Shown here: positions 1 to 7,899 of the stretch, in pieces
How positions within the stretch are numbered: the first letter of the stretch is position 1
How the letters are laid out: each line of letters starts with the position of its first letter
DNA from: Deltaproteobacteria bacterium
GTDB taxonomy: Bacteria > UBA10199 > GCA-002796325 > JACPFF01
Direction: 5' to 3'
Assembly: GCA_016210045.1 (NCBI GenBank)
Contig: JACQUX010000038.1
Location: 101,139-165,138 of the forward strand
Length of the DNA stretch: 64,000 nucleotides
Program-made: the position numbers and the translations under genes
Notes under the pieces: generated by a model
What the model was told of the DNA's origin: nothing
Database searches by the model: none
The model's input: only the letters and a program-made list of their open reading frames with translations

Positions 1-378
1 GAAGCCGCGCAGCGAAAGAAAACGGTGCACTTGCTCCGTGGCGCGCTCGAACCATTCCAGATACGGGATACCGGCGTGTCCCGGGAAGAGGCCGGAGACC
101 ATGGCCTGGTACCCGGTGCTGGTGGTGGACGGATATGTCGCGATCGCGTCGGTGAACGTGACGCCGGGTTTGACTAAATGGGTGGTGAGATTTGGGAGCT
201 GTCCATCGCGGAGCAATTGGTTGAACAGTGCGGCTGGACAGCCGTCGAGGACCATCAGCACGACATAGACGTCGCGGATTGGGCGTGGGGCTGCGTATGC
301 AGCGTGCGCGCGGCAAGCGCCCGCGATCATTACGGTAGTCCACAACAACCACGTAAAGAACCGGAGGCATTTTGCCAT
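1..378 (-). CDS. Secreted type I phosphodiesterase/nucleotide pyrophosphatase family protein (partial)
   Basis: The first 126 residues of a leftward gene that continues past the left window edge. Residues 1-30 form a Sec signal peptide (MAKC, a hydrophobic stretch, then an AHAAYA cleavage region), so the product is exported. The mature part begins with VLMVLDG (metal-ligand Asp near 45), followed by YPSTTSTGY and LFPGHAGI. These match the family's nucleophile-Thr loop and P..HGI motif in alkaline-phosphatase-superfamily phosphodiesterases. The substrate cannot be told from this part. A second in-frame ATG 19 codons upstream is possible but would spoil the signal peptide. It diverges from the regulator gene at 500. 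Confidence 0.75.
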   Translation of the reverse strand, partial: MAKCLRFFTWLLWTTVMIAGACRAHAAYAAPRPIRDVYVVLMVLDGCPAALFNQLLRDGQLPNLTTHLVKPGVTFTDAIATYPSTTSTGYQAMVSGLFPGHAGIPYLEWFERATEQVHRFLSLRGF

Positions 379-499
379 GGCGCCGGACCATGCCTGGGGT
401 CCACGGGGAAAGTCAATATTGAGACGGCATTCCATGATTGCCTAATTTTCGATCACTTTTTTCTTGTCACGGTTCACCGGCACGACTAGATCTCGCGCC

Positions 500-1612
500 A
501 TGGGATTACCGCAATACGATCCGGAAACAGTGGTGGAATCCGTCACCGAAGAGCATCGGATCGCTAAGCTTACCGAGGAGTTAGTCCCATTTGTGGGGAT
601 CGGGCGCTGGGCGAAAGAGACGTGGGGAACGGTGCAGGCCGCGGCCCGCTCGGGGGACCGTTTGACGCTCGTCGGCGAGGCCGGCACCGGCAAGACGCTG
701 TTGGCGCGTCACCTCCATTGGCAATCACCGACTGCGGACGCGCCGTATCAAATCATTCAACTGGAGCGCATTCCGCACGAAGTCGTCGAGAGCGAGTTGT
801 TTGGCTACGTGCGCGGCGGTTTCTTGAGTCGGCGCACCGTCGTACCGGGACGAGTCGCGGCCTGTGGCACCGGCACTTGTATCGTGACCGGGCTGGATCG
901 CTTGCCATCCGCATTGCAGGAGCGCTGTCTTTCGTGGCTCTGTGAAGGAGCTATGATCCCGATGGGGAGCGAAGAGCGGATTCCGGCGCCGGCGCGTATC
1001 GTCTTCGAACTGCGGGCGCGCGAATTTCCCCGCGCGCGGGAGAGCGCGCTGATCGGGCCGTTGTACGACCTCGTGGCCCGCCATGTCGTCACGATGGAAC
1101 CGATTGCGCGGCGCCGTGACGACATCGTGCCACTCGTGGAATATTATCTCGAACGTTATGGAACCGAATGGGGATTGGGCTATCGGCGTCTCTCCAGCGA
1201 GGCCGCGCGCTTCTTGCGCCGTGCCGGGTGGCGGGAAAACGTGCGCGGCATTATGCTGGCGGCCGCGCATGCCGTCTCGACGACCGAGGCCCGGGAACTG
1301 ACGCCGAAGGATTTCCCGCCGCAATTGGCGCGCCATCCGGAGCTGGCGACGGAGCTGGGCTTGGAATCGACTTCGTTAGAAGAACTGATCGAACGCAAGC
1401 TGACGCAATTTTTTGAACGGTTGGGGGAATACGACGTCCACGAGTTGCATAGCGCGATTACCGCCAAAGTGGAGCGGCCGTTAATCAAGCTCGTGCTCGC
1501 AAAAACCCGTGGCAACCAAGTGCAGGCGGCGCGGATATTGGGGATCAATCGCAATACCTTACGCACCCGGATGCGACAACTCGGGTTGACGGCCAAGCGG
1601 GAGCGGGCGTGA
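500..1612 (+). CDS. Degenerate sigma-54-activator-like AAA+ regulator with Fis-type HTH
   Basis: A protein of 370 residues from the ATG at 500; a TTG at 464 gives 12 more. The order matches NtrC-family regulators: AAA+ core, then a C-terminal Fis HTH (NQVQAARILGINRNTLR). Walker A is intact (GEAGTGKT, residues 59-66). The GAFTGA loop reads GGFLSR (106-111), the Walker B Asp-Glu is replaced (CIVTGL where LFLDEI is expected), and the arginine-finger segment FREDLFxR reads LIGPLYDL. By family knowledge such a domain should neither hydrolyse ATP normally nor remodel sigma-54. There is no N-terminal receiver domain. The stop overlaps the GTG of thiE, so it is probably co-transcribed with the thiamine genes. 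It may act as an ATP-sensing or plain DNA-binding regulator (inference). Confidence 0.8.
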   Translation: MGLPQYDPETVVESVTEEHRIAKLTEELVPFVGIGRWAKETWGTVQAAARSGDRLTLVGEAGTGKTLLARHLHWQSPTADAPYQIIQLERIPHEVVESELFGYVRGGFLSRRTVVPGRVAACGTGTCIVTGLDRLPSALQERCLSWLCEGAMIPMGSEERIPAPARIVFELRAREFPRARESALIGPLYDLVARHVVTMEPIARRRDDIVPLVEYYLERYGTEWGLGYRRLSSEAARFLRRAGWRENVRGIMLAAAHAVSTTEARELTPKDFPPQLARHPELATELGLESTSLEELIERKLTQFFERLGEYDVHELHSAITAKVERPLIKLVLAKTRGNQVQAARILGINRNTLRTRMRQLGLTAKRERA

Positions 1613-2292
1613 CGAGGCATTCGGTGCAAGGCATTTACGCCGTTGTCGACCCACGCTTTCTGCCGGCCGGGCGGGACGTGGCGGAATTCACCCGCGCGTT
1701 TCTCGATGGCGGGGGCCGACTCGTGCAATTGCGCGTCAAGGACGCTGGGCCGGCCCTCAGTGCGGAACGGCGGCGGTTGGCCGACGCCATCATGGCGCTG
1801 AAGAACGAGTACGACTTTACTTTTGTTATGAACGATGACGTTGCCGGTGCGCGGGCCGTTGCCGCAGATGGTGTGCATGTCGGTCAAGACGATCCGCCGA
1901 TCAGCGTCGTGCGAGCAACGCTGGGCTCGGACCTGTTGATCGGCTATTCGGCGCACACGGTCGCGGAGGCCGTCACGGCCGCAGCTGCCGGGGCCGATTA
2001 TGTGGCATTAGGGGCGATTTATCCGACTGCGACCAAGGGGCCGGGTCATCCGGTGCAAGGCGTTACGGTCTTGCGCCACGTCGTGCAGGCCGTACATATC
2101 CCCGTGGTGGCGATCGGCGGCATTACGCGCGCCAATGTCGATACCGTTTGGCAAGCGGGAGCCGCAGCCGTCGCGATGATCACCGGCCTCACGCAAGCGG
2201 CGGACGTCCGGGCGGAAACGCAATGGCACGTCCGCGCATGGGAACAGTGGCAAAGCAGTCACACACGATGCACTGATAGGAGCGTTGCATGA
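1609..2292 (+). CDS. thiE: Thiamine phosphate synthase
   Basis: Joins hydroxymethylpyrimidine diphosphate and thiazole phosphate into thiamine phosphate in the cytoplasm. The 227-residue TIM-barrel protein shows VQLRVKDAG, the Mg/diphosphate segment VMNDDVAGA, DGVHVGQDD, IGYSAH, ALGAIYPTATKG and VVAIGGI, all in the usual ThiE order. The GTG start overlaps the stop of the upstream regulator, and the stop overlaps the ATG of thiD, giving one translationally coupled unit. Length is typical. IGYSAH replaces the more usual IGxSTH, a conservative change. No TPP riboswitch is recognisable upstream of the cluster. Confidence 0.93.
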   Translation: MTRHSVQGIYAVVDPRFLPAGRDVAEFTRAFLDGGGRLVQLRVKDAGPALSAERRRLADAIMALKNEYDFTFVMNDDVAGARAVAADGVHVGQDDPPISVVRATLGSDLLIGYSAHTVAEAVTAAAAGADYVALGAIYPTATKGPGHPVQGVTVLRHVVQAVHIPVVAIGGITRANVDTVWQAGAAAVAMITGLTQAADVRAETQWHVRAWEQWQSSHTRCTDRSVA

Positions 2293-3059
2293 CACGACCA
2301 ATTGTATTAACCATCGCAGGATCCGACCCGACCGGCGGAGCCGGATTACAAGCCGATCTCTATACCATTCAACAATTCGGCTGCGACGGTCGCTCGGTGA
2401 CCACCGCGATCACGGCGCAAACCAACGATCGAGTCCTCGGCGTCTGGCCGACGGCCGGCGACGTCTTGACCCAGCAATTGGCCACGGCCGCAGAGCGGGT
2501 CGAATTGGCGGCGGTCAAGATCGGGATGCTGGCGACGACCTCGAACATCTGGGCCACGATCTGGTTCCTCCGTTCCCGCGCCCACGGCCACGTTGTGATC
2601 GATCCGTTGCTGCATTCCTCCAGCGGCATGCCGCTGCTCGAACAAAAGGGTGTGCAGATCTTCCAGCAGCAACTGTTGCCGTATGCCACGGTCATCACGC
2701 CGAACATCCCCGAAGCCATGGCGTTGGCCGGGATGCAAATCGCTTCGATCGAGGCGATGGAAGTGGCCGCCAAACAGATTCACGGCGACGTCTTGCGTCT
2801 CCGTGGGGGGCACGGCGATAAACCGCTATTTATCGTAGTAAAGGGTGGGCACTTAAAACACGATCCGGTCGACGTGATCTTCGACGGCGAACGGACCGAA
2901 CGCCTGACCGGCGCGCGCCTGCCCGGCGGGATCCACGGCTCCGGTTGCCGCTACGCCTCCGCCCTTGCCGCCGAACTCGCGAAAGGCCACTCCGTCGTCC
3001 ACGCCGCCCAAAGCGCGAAGGCCTATGTTGCCGGCTTGATTGCGGCCGGATTGCAATAA
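2289..3059 (+). CDS. thiD: Hydroxymethylpyrimidine/phosphomethylpyrimidine kinase
   Basis: Phosphorylates HMP and then HMP-P, supplying the pyrimidine half of thiamine. The 256-residue ribokinase-fold protein begins with LTIAGSDPTGGAGLQAD, the ThiD substrate/nucleotide motif, followed by VKIGML, the VIDP segment, TPNIPEA and the C-terminal anion-hole GGIHGSGC with its catalytic region. The ATG overlaps the thiE stop by 4 nt. The stop is one base from the stop of the convergent AbiEii gene, so transcription must end in or beyond that gene. Confidence 0.94.
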   Translation: MTRPIVLTIAGSDPTGGAGLQADLYTIQQFGCDGRSVTTAITAQTNDRVLGVWPTAGDVLTQQLATAAERVELAAVKIGMLATTSNIWATIWFLRSRAHGHVVIDPLLHSSSGMPLLEQKGVQIFQQQLLPYATVITPNIPEAMALAGMQIASIEAMEVAAKQIHGDVLRLRGGHGDKPLFIVVKGGHLKHDPVDVIFDGERTERLTGARLPGGIHGSGCRYASALAAELAKGHSVVHAAQSAKAYVAGLIAAGLQ

Positions 3060-3060
3060 T

Positions 3061-3921
3061 TCACCGCAGGCCCTCTGCCAGCCGGTCGAGTCGATCGAGA
3101 AAAAAATCGGTCGACCAAAGTGCGAGCGTAGAGAGTGCAGTCGGTTTTAGAAATCGTTCGACATCGGCGCGTGCTGCGGCCCAATCGGTGGCGCGGATCT
3201 TCGCGCGCATCGTGTCCAGGAACCACTTTCGTGTTACTTGTTGCCCTTGGCCGCGCCACGGCCCCTGCTGTTCACACGCCGCACTCAACAATGGCATGTT
3301 TAATTGAGGGTGCCGGCCAACGTACCAGACGAAGTCATACCAATCCCGTCCCTTGAGGTACTCGCGGCACAGCAAGGCGTGGCACTTGCCGGCGAAGAGG
3401 CTGGGAAGATCGTGAATGACCACCGGGAAGGGAAAAGGAAAGTCGAGATACTTGATTTCGGTGTGTGCGCCGGTCGGGGGATTGGTGTCGAGTTCGAATT
3501 TGACGCGGATTTGTTTCGGACGTCCGGTGGTGAGCGGGTGGCGAATCTTGAGGACCTTGCCGATCGATTGATCCTTTAAGAAAGCCGCTTTGACCGTGCC
3601 GGTGGCCTTCGTGCGGTCCTCGATCTCGACGGTTAATCCATAGGCCGCAAATTCCGTGATGAGGCCACGCAAGTAGGTCTCCCATGCAAACGTGGGATTC
3701 GGTTGGTGCAAGGCAAAGTCCAGATCCTCGGAGAACCGTTCGAGGCTATATAAAATCCGTAAGGCCGTCCCACCGTGGAACGCGGCGACCTTAAAGAAGG
3801 CGCTCCGGGACAACGCAGCGAGCGCGATCTCCTGGACGATTTCACGCAGCGCTTGTGCTTCTTCCTGATGGGACTGGCACCGATGCGTATCGAGACGCTC
3901 CTGTAGGATGCGGTGGCTCAT
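3061..3921 (-). CDS. AbiEii-type nucleotidyltransferase toxin
   Basis: Type IV abortive-infection toxin family. These NTases usually transfer nucleotides onto tRNA or other targets when the antitoxin is lost. The 286-residue protein has the family's N-terminal motif FHGGTALR (48-55), SEDLDFAL (64-71) with the paired metal Asp residues, and a later K-GRDWYDFVWY motif, all intact. It overlaps the AbiEi-like gene by 4 nt (ATGA), the classic two-gene order with antitoxin first. The exact target cannot be inferred. It converges on thiD with a one-base gap. Confidence 0.85.
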   Translation of the reverse strand: MSHRILQERLDTHRCQSHQEEAQALREIVQEIALAALSRSAFFKVAAFHGGTALRILYSLERFSEDLDFALHQPNPTFAWETYLRGLITEFAAYGLTVEIEDRTKATGTVKAAFLKDQSIGKVLKIRHPLTTGRPKQIRVKFELDTNPPTGAHTEIKYLDFPFPFPVVIHDLPSLFAGKCHALLCREYLKGRDWYDFVWYVGRHPQLNMPLLSAACEQQGPWRGQGQQVTRKWFLDTMRAKIRATDWAAARADVERFLKPTALSTLALWSTDFFLDRLDRLAEGLR

Positions 3922-4553
3922 AATTGGAGGTCCTTTCTCACACGATTCAAGAAACGAACGATTGGTCGACTGCGGTTCACCGCAGCGAGTGCGTTCAATT
4001 CCTCGGCGGTTGTCGTATGCATCTGCTCTTCATCGAGCCGTAAATCGTGTAGCAAAGGGCCCACGCCACGCCACGACTTGCGATGCGACCTCATGTAGTC
4101 GACGATGGCCCGCCACGGGCGTGCCATGAAGAACACCTCGTCGGCGACGACACAGCGCTCCACTGCGGTCATGAAGCCATGCAGGGGGACCGTCGTGAAA
4201 TGAAAAATCCCGAGCGGCGTATGAAATGCGCGGGTGCGCAGTCGGGCTGCGGAGGTGGTCGTGTAGACGGCCTCCGGTATCCAGCCGTGATGGACCAGCG
4301 CCGTCTCGTAACTGATATACGAAGGGCCATAGAGTTTCTGTGCGAGGACAAAGAGATTCAACGGGCGGCGCCGATACGGCTCGGCCAGACAATAGACGCC
4401 GCGGCGCAAGTGGATGAAGTCTCGCCGCGCGAGGGCGCGTTTCACCAGCCCATACAGGCGATCCTTCGAGCCAGGGAAAATTTGGAGCAGTTCCGTATCC
4501 GAGAAGCTGTCATATGGGATCCGTGCACGGATGGAATCGATGAAGGGTGACAT
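3918..4553 (-). CDS. AbiEi-type antitoxin / transcriptional regulator
   Basis: The first gene of the AbiE module, 211 residues. The N-terminal part (about 1-70) looks like the winged-helix domain of AbiEi proteins (FSDTELLQIFPGSKDRLYGLV, RRGVYCL). The rest carries the AbiEi core (SYISYETALVHHGWIPEAVYTTTSA, then FHFTTVP). AbiEi proteins neutralise AbiEii and repress their own promoter by binding inverted repeats. Here a perfect inverted repeat lies inside the predicted promoter just upstream. No Shine-Dalgarno sequence precedes the ATG, and the -10 box is only 8 nt away, which suggests a leaderless mRNA. Confidence 0.82.
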   Translation of the reverse strand: MSPFIDSIRARIPYDSFSDTELLQIFPGSKDRLYGLVKRALARRDFIHLRRGVYCLAEPYRRRPLNLFVLAQKLYGPSYISYETALVHHGWIPEAVYTTTSAARLRTRAFHTPLGIFHFTTVPLHGFMTAVERCVVADEVFFMARPWRAIVDYMRSHRKSWRGVGPLLHDLRLDEEQMHTTTAEELNALAAVNRSRPIVRFLNRVRKDLQL

Positions 4554-4561
4554 ATATTTGT

Positions 4562-4590
4562 ATGATACTGTCGAAATGTGACAGTATCAA
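4562..4590 (-). promoter_or_regulatory. AbiE operon promoter with embedded operator
   Basis: On the minus strand TTGATA (4585-4590) and TATCAT (4562-4567) are 17 bp apart, a good sigma-70 promoter. A perfect 9-bp inverted repeat, GATACTGTC...GACAGTATC (arms 4564-4572 and 4580-4588, spacer 7), overlaps both boxes. A dimer bound there would block RNA polymerase, matching AbiEi autorepression. The -10 ends 8 nt before the ATG at 4553. Confidence 0.7.
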
Positions 4591-4688
4591 TCGTTATTAT
4601 GCCATTGTTTGCCTAATGTGACGCGCACGCGCGGCGCGATCCCTATCGACAATGTCTGTTCGGGCAGATATCTGCCTGCGGGGACGTT

Positions 4689-5312
4689 ATGAATCGTGTG
4701 TACACCGAGCATGATTTTAACAGCGCCGAACTGCGGCGATTGCGCGCGTTGCAGACTCCGTATGGGATCCAGTGCATGCTGGATGCGATGCCGTACCATT
4801 TGGCCACGACGGCCTGGTCGCCACGGCGGGTGTTGACGGAACACACCGCGCACTGTTTAGAAGGAGCGATATTTGCGGCCGCGGCGTTGCGCGTGCTCGG
4901 CTTTCCGCCGCTGATCCTCGATCTCGAAGCTGACCACGATACCGATCACGTCATCGCGGTGTATCGATCGCGCGGGCATTGGGGTGCGGTCGCGAAATCG
5001 AATTTCACTGGGTGTCGGGGGCGGGAGCCGGTCTATCGCACGCTCCGCGAACTGGCGCTCAGTTACTTCCATATCTATTTCAATCCGCGCCGTGCCCGCA
5101 CGCTGCGGACTTTTTCGCGTCCGGTTAACTTGGCGCGTTTCGATCGCCAGCACTGGATGACCACGCAACGACCCATTTGGTTCATCGCCGAGCATCTGCT
5201 CGAGATCCCCCACACCCGCTTATTGACGCCGCAGCAAATCAAGTCTCTCACGCGCGTCGATGAACGCACCTACCAAGCCGAATGTTTAGGGAAGGCCAAG
5301 CGCGGCGCGTGA
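4689..5312 (+). CDS. Transglutaminase-like cysteine protein of unknown role
   Basis: A 207-residue cytoplasmic protein without signal peptide. The segment TAHCLEGAIFAAAALRVLGF (Cys56 region) followed by DTDHVIAVY (His87) resembles the Cys...His core of bacterial transglutaminase-like proteins. The third residue is not clear, and the substrate is unknown. The C-terminal half is rich in aromatic residues and arginine. It is a single-gene unit between the AbiE module and a palindromic repeat. The start at 4689 was chosen because upstream in-frame codons enter the AbiE promoter region. Confidence 0.6.
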   Translation: MNRVYTEHDFNSAELRRLRALQTPYGIQCMLDAMPYHLATTAWSPRRVLTEHTAHCLEGAIFAAAALRVLGFPPLILDLEADHDTDHVIAVYRSRGHWGAVAKSNFTGCRGREPVYRTLRELALSYFHIYFNPRRARTLRTFSRPVNLARFDRQHWMTTQRPIWFIAEHLLEIPHTRLLTPQQIKSLTRVDERTYQAECLGKAKRGA

Positions 5313-5373
5313 GAGGCGGTGTGATGTATTGCGCGTTTAATCTTCCCAGGTGAAATTCCTCGCGGCTTTTCTT

Positions 5374-5508
5374 ATTCCCTCTCCCTTAGGGGAGAGGGCT
5401 AGGGTGAGGGGAGGATTCAAGACTGTGTAGTCATGGTGGTCTCCCCCTCACCCAACCCTCTCCCCAAAGGGCGAGGGAGGTGGATACCCCACCCCTTGGG
5501 GCGGGTGC
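5374..5508. repeat. Palindromic dispersed repeat, copy 1
   Basis: Two oppositely oriented arms of the form CCCTCTCCC...GGGAGAGGG-CTAGGGTGAGGGG and its reverse (5441-5478) enclose a short centre. A CCCC-AAGG-GGGG palindrome follows at 5487-5503. The same layout recurs at 29321-29453 and 63709-63812, with half copies at 31071-31110 and 34706-34764. Here it lies between convergent genes and could also serve as a two-way terminator. Confidence 0.85.
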
Positions 5509-5510
5509 GT

Positions 5511-6362
5511 TCAGTGCGGCAGTAGTTGTTGATAGGCGGCCATCAGTTGGCGGGTGATCGGGCCGGGGGTGCGGGGCTTGATCGTGATGTCGCGGATTTC
5601 ACGGACGGGCAGGACTTCGCTGGTGGTGCCGGTCAGAAAAATTTCGTCGGCGGCCTTCAGATTTTCGATGGAGATATGGGCCTCGCGCCACGGGATGTCG
5701 AGACTGTCGGCGACTCCTAAAATGCCGAAACGGGTGACGCCCGGCAACACGCCGTCGCTGAGTGGCGGCGTGTAGAGGCGGCCTTTGCGGACGAGCAAGA
5801 GATTCGTGGCCGTGCCTTCTAAGACCCAACCGCGTTGATTCAACAACAGGCCTTCGTCGGCGCGCGCGGCCTGGACCTCTTGGCGCGCCAACATCCGACA
5901 GAGATAACTCGTGGTCTTCAAATTCGCGAGTGCCGGCGGTTCTCCACAGACCGATGTGACGACGATGATCGAGGCGCCTTGGTGGTAAAGGCGTTCCGGT
6001 TTCGGCCGAAAACGCCGTGCGAACAAGACGACGTTGGCGTCGAGGTGGGGCGGGCGGTCGAAGGTGTACGCCGTGCCTCCAGCGCTGATCGTGACGCGCA
6101 CCACGGCCTCGCGTAAGCGATTGGCGGCGAGGACTTTTTGCACGGTTTTTTCGAACGCGTATTCGTCCAGCGGGAGATCGATTTGGAGTCGTTCGCAGTT
6201 TTCGCGCAGTCGGTGGTAATGGAGCGCGGGAAACGCGACGCGGCCGGCATACGCGCGCAACGTCTCGAAGACGCCTTCGCCGTAGAGAAATCCGCGGTCG
6301 AAGACGGAGAGCTTCGCCGCCGTTTCCGACACGAGCTGTCCGTTAATATAGACTTTGCTCAT
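5511..6362 (-). CDS. Class IV PLP aminotransferase, probably aminodeoxychorismate lyase
   Basis: A 283-residue fold-type IV PLP enzyme. The Schiff-base lysine is Lys149 in NLKTTSYL, Glu182 in LEGTATNLL binds the PLP pyridine nitrogen, and DGVLPGVTR and TGTTSEVLPV line the cofactor phosphate. The family includes branched-chain and D-amino-acid aminotransferases and 4-amino-4-deoxychorismate lyase (PabC). The lyase assignment rests only on the 20-bp overlap with the upstream PabB-like gene. Because that partner looks catalytically decayed, an aminotransferase role is a real alternative. It is the last gene of the leftward run starting at 11376. Confidence 0.72.
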   Translation of the reverse strand: MSKVYINGQLVSETAAKLSVFDRGFLYGEGVFETLRAYAGRVAFPALHYHRLRENCERLQIDLPLDEYAFEKTVQKVLAANRLREAVVRVTISAGGTAYTFDRPPHLDANVVLFARRFRPKPERLYHQGASIIVVTSVCGEPPALANLKTTSYLCRMLARQEVQAARADEGLLLNQRGWVLEGTATNLLLVRKGRLYTPPLSDGVLPGVTRFGILGVADSLDIPWREAHISIENLKAADEIFLTGTTSEVLPVREIRDITIKPRTPGPITRQLMAAYQQLLPH

Positions 6363-7899
6363 GGATCGTGTCGATCGGGAGATGGTGGAGTTGCGCGAAG
6401 AATGCGGCCACGCGCTGGTCGGTGGCTTCGAGCGCGGCCTCGGCGTCGGTCGCTGGATCGAGCCAGTTCGCGGCGTGGAGATAACCGAGGCCTTCGCGGA
6501 TGGTCAGCAGCCGAACGCCGAGGTTAAATTGCGCGCGCCCGTGCGGGCCCCACATCCCGAGTGCGCCGGTGTAGGCGTGGCGACGGAACGGTTCGTGTTG
6601 CAGCAACAGGCGGACCACGTTGTGTTTCGGGAAGCCGGTCATCGAAAGTCCCGGCACGATGATGCTTAATGCGTCGACTAATCCGTAATCGGCGCGGAGC
6701 CGCGCGCGCAAGTTACATGTCAGGTGGACACTGCGCGCATCGACTTCCAACGCGGCCGGGTCTTCCCGCACGGTCCCTTGTTCGGCGAGCGGCATCAGTT
6801 CTTCGCGCAAGCGGTGCAGCAATCCACGGGCGCCCGGTGTTTCCGCAAGCCATTCGTTCGGTTCCGGCAGCGCGATGCCGTGCTGATACGGGCCGCACGC
6901 CAATACGGGCTTGGCGGTGAGTTCGCGCTGTTCCATGGTCAGAAACGACGTGGGCGAGAGGGAGCAAAGTTGGAACGAGCCGGTGTCGAGGTACGTGGCG
7001 TATGGCGCCGGATTGGTCTGCCGTAACTGCGCATGCACGGCCCATGGGGCTTGCGGCATCAGGCCGACGTACCGTGGCGCCAAGTTGATGCGTTGCGCTA
7101 CGCCTTGCCAGAGGCAGCGTTTCAATTCCTGCGCGATTTGGCGATAGCGGCGGCGCGGACTGACCGGGGTGAGATCTTCGGCCATGAACGCGATCGGATG
7201 ATCCCGATCCGTGGCGCGGTGCGAGAGGATGCTGGTCGAGAGCGAGCGTTCGGTATCGTGGTTGGGCAGCAGGCGATGCGCTTCCGGATCGTCAAGCGAT
7301 GACGTCGCGTGTTCCGTCACGAGCGCGGCCAGTTCTTCGGCGCGGGCCTCCGCTAATGCGGGCCGTGATTGCACGGTGTGGTCGAGGCCGAGCGAGGCGA
7401 CGTACGCACTCCGTTCGACGTGGTCGATGACGAGCACGGTGTCGAACAGGCCTAACCACGCGTCGGGGAGTTCTTGGTTGCCATCGGCACGGGTATCCGG
7501 AATGGCGCGTGCGCCCCATTCGAAGCCGACGTAGCCGACGAGTCCGCCATAAAAGGGGAGATACGGATCGATCGGCAAATCTTGCAAAATGGTGGCAAAG
7601 CCGCGCAGCGCGTCGACCGGGTTGTCGATCGCGGTGCGGGTGCGGGACCCCTGTTGCGTGGTGATGAAGCCGCCAACACATTGGAACTGCGCGACGGGAC
7701 GGATGCCAATGAAGGTGTACCGCCCGCCGGTATCCATACAAAAACTGGGACCGGCCGTGCTGACGGCCTGCAGCGCCGCCGTGACATCGGGTGGCGTGGC
7801 GAGAGGGACAATAGCAGGAGTGCCCGGCACGGCGCCACCCGACCACAGTTGCGAGGAGGTGTCAATTGAGATTATGCGAAGGAGCCGCCAATAATCCAT
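6343..7899 (-). CDS. Divergent chorismate-binding (PabB/TrpE-like) protein
   Basis: A 518-residue protein with the layout of aminodeoxychorismate/anthranilate synthase component I. The N-terminal part (FYGGLVGYVGFEW at about 116-128) and the C-terminal part (SMTGFPKHNVVRLL, YTGALGMWGPHGRAQFNLGVR) are recognisable. The signature PIKGTxxRG reads PVLACGPYQHG, and the Mg-binding ExxAEHxMIVDLxRND block is replaced by EWLAETPGARGLLHRL, so several chorismate/Mg residues appear absent. A changed reaction or loss of catalysis is likely (inference). It overlaps the SPL-like gene by 38 bp upstream and the aminotransferase gene by 20 bp downstream. Confidence 0.65.
   Translation of the reverse strand: MDYWRLLRIISIDTSSQLWSGGAVPGTPAIVPLATPPDVTAALQAVSTAGPSFCMDTGGRYTFIGIRPVAQFQCVGGFITTQQGSRTRTAIDNPVDALRGFATILQDLPIDPYLPFYGGLVGYVGFEWGARAIPDTRADGNQELPDAWLGLFDTVLVIDHVERSAYVASLGLDHTVQSRPALAEARAEELAALVTEHATSSLDDPEAHRLLPNHDTERSLSTSILSHRATDRDHPIAFMAEDLTPVSPRRRYRQIAQELKRCLWQGVAQRINLAPRYVGLMPQAPWAVHAQLRQTNPAPYATYLDTGSFQLCSLSPTSFLTMEQRELTAKPVLACGPYQHGIALPEPNEWLAETPGARGLLHRLREELMPLAEQGTVREDPAALEVDARSVHLTCNLRARLRADYGLVDALSIIVPGLSMTGFPKHNVVRLLLQHEPFRRHAYTGALGMWGPHGRAQFNLGVRLLTIREGLGYLHAANWLDPATDAEAALEATDQRVAAFFAQLHHLPIDTIHEQSLY

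Noticed and set aside
1576..1620. A TPP riboswitch before thiE
   Set aside because: thiE starts inside the upstream stop codon, leaving no leader.
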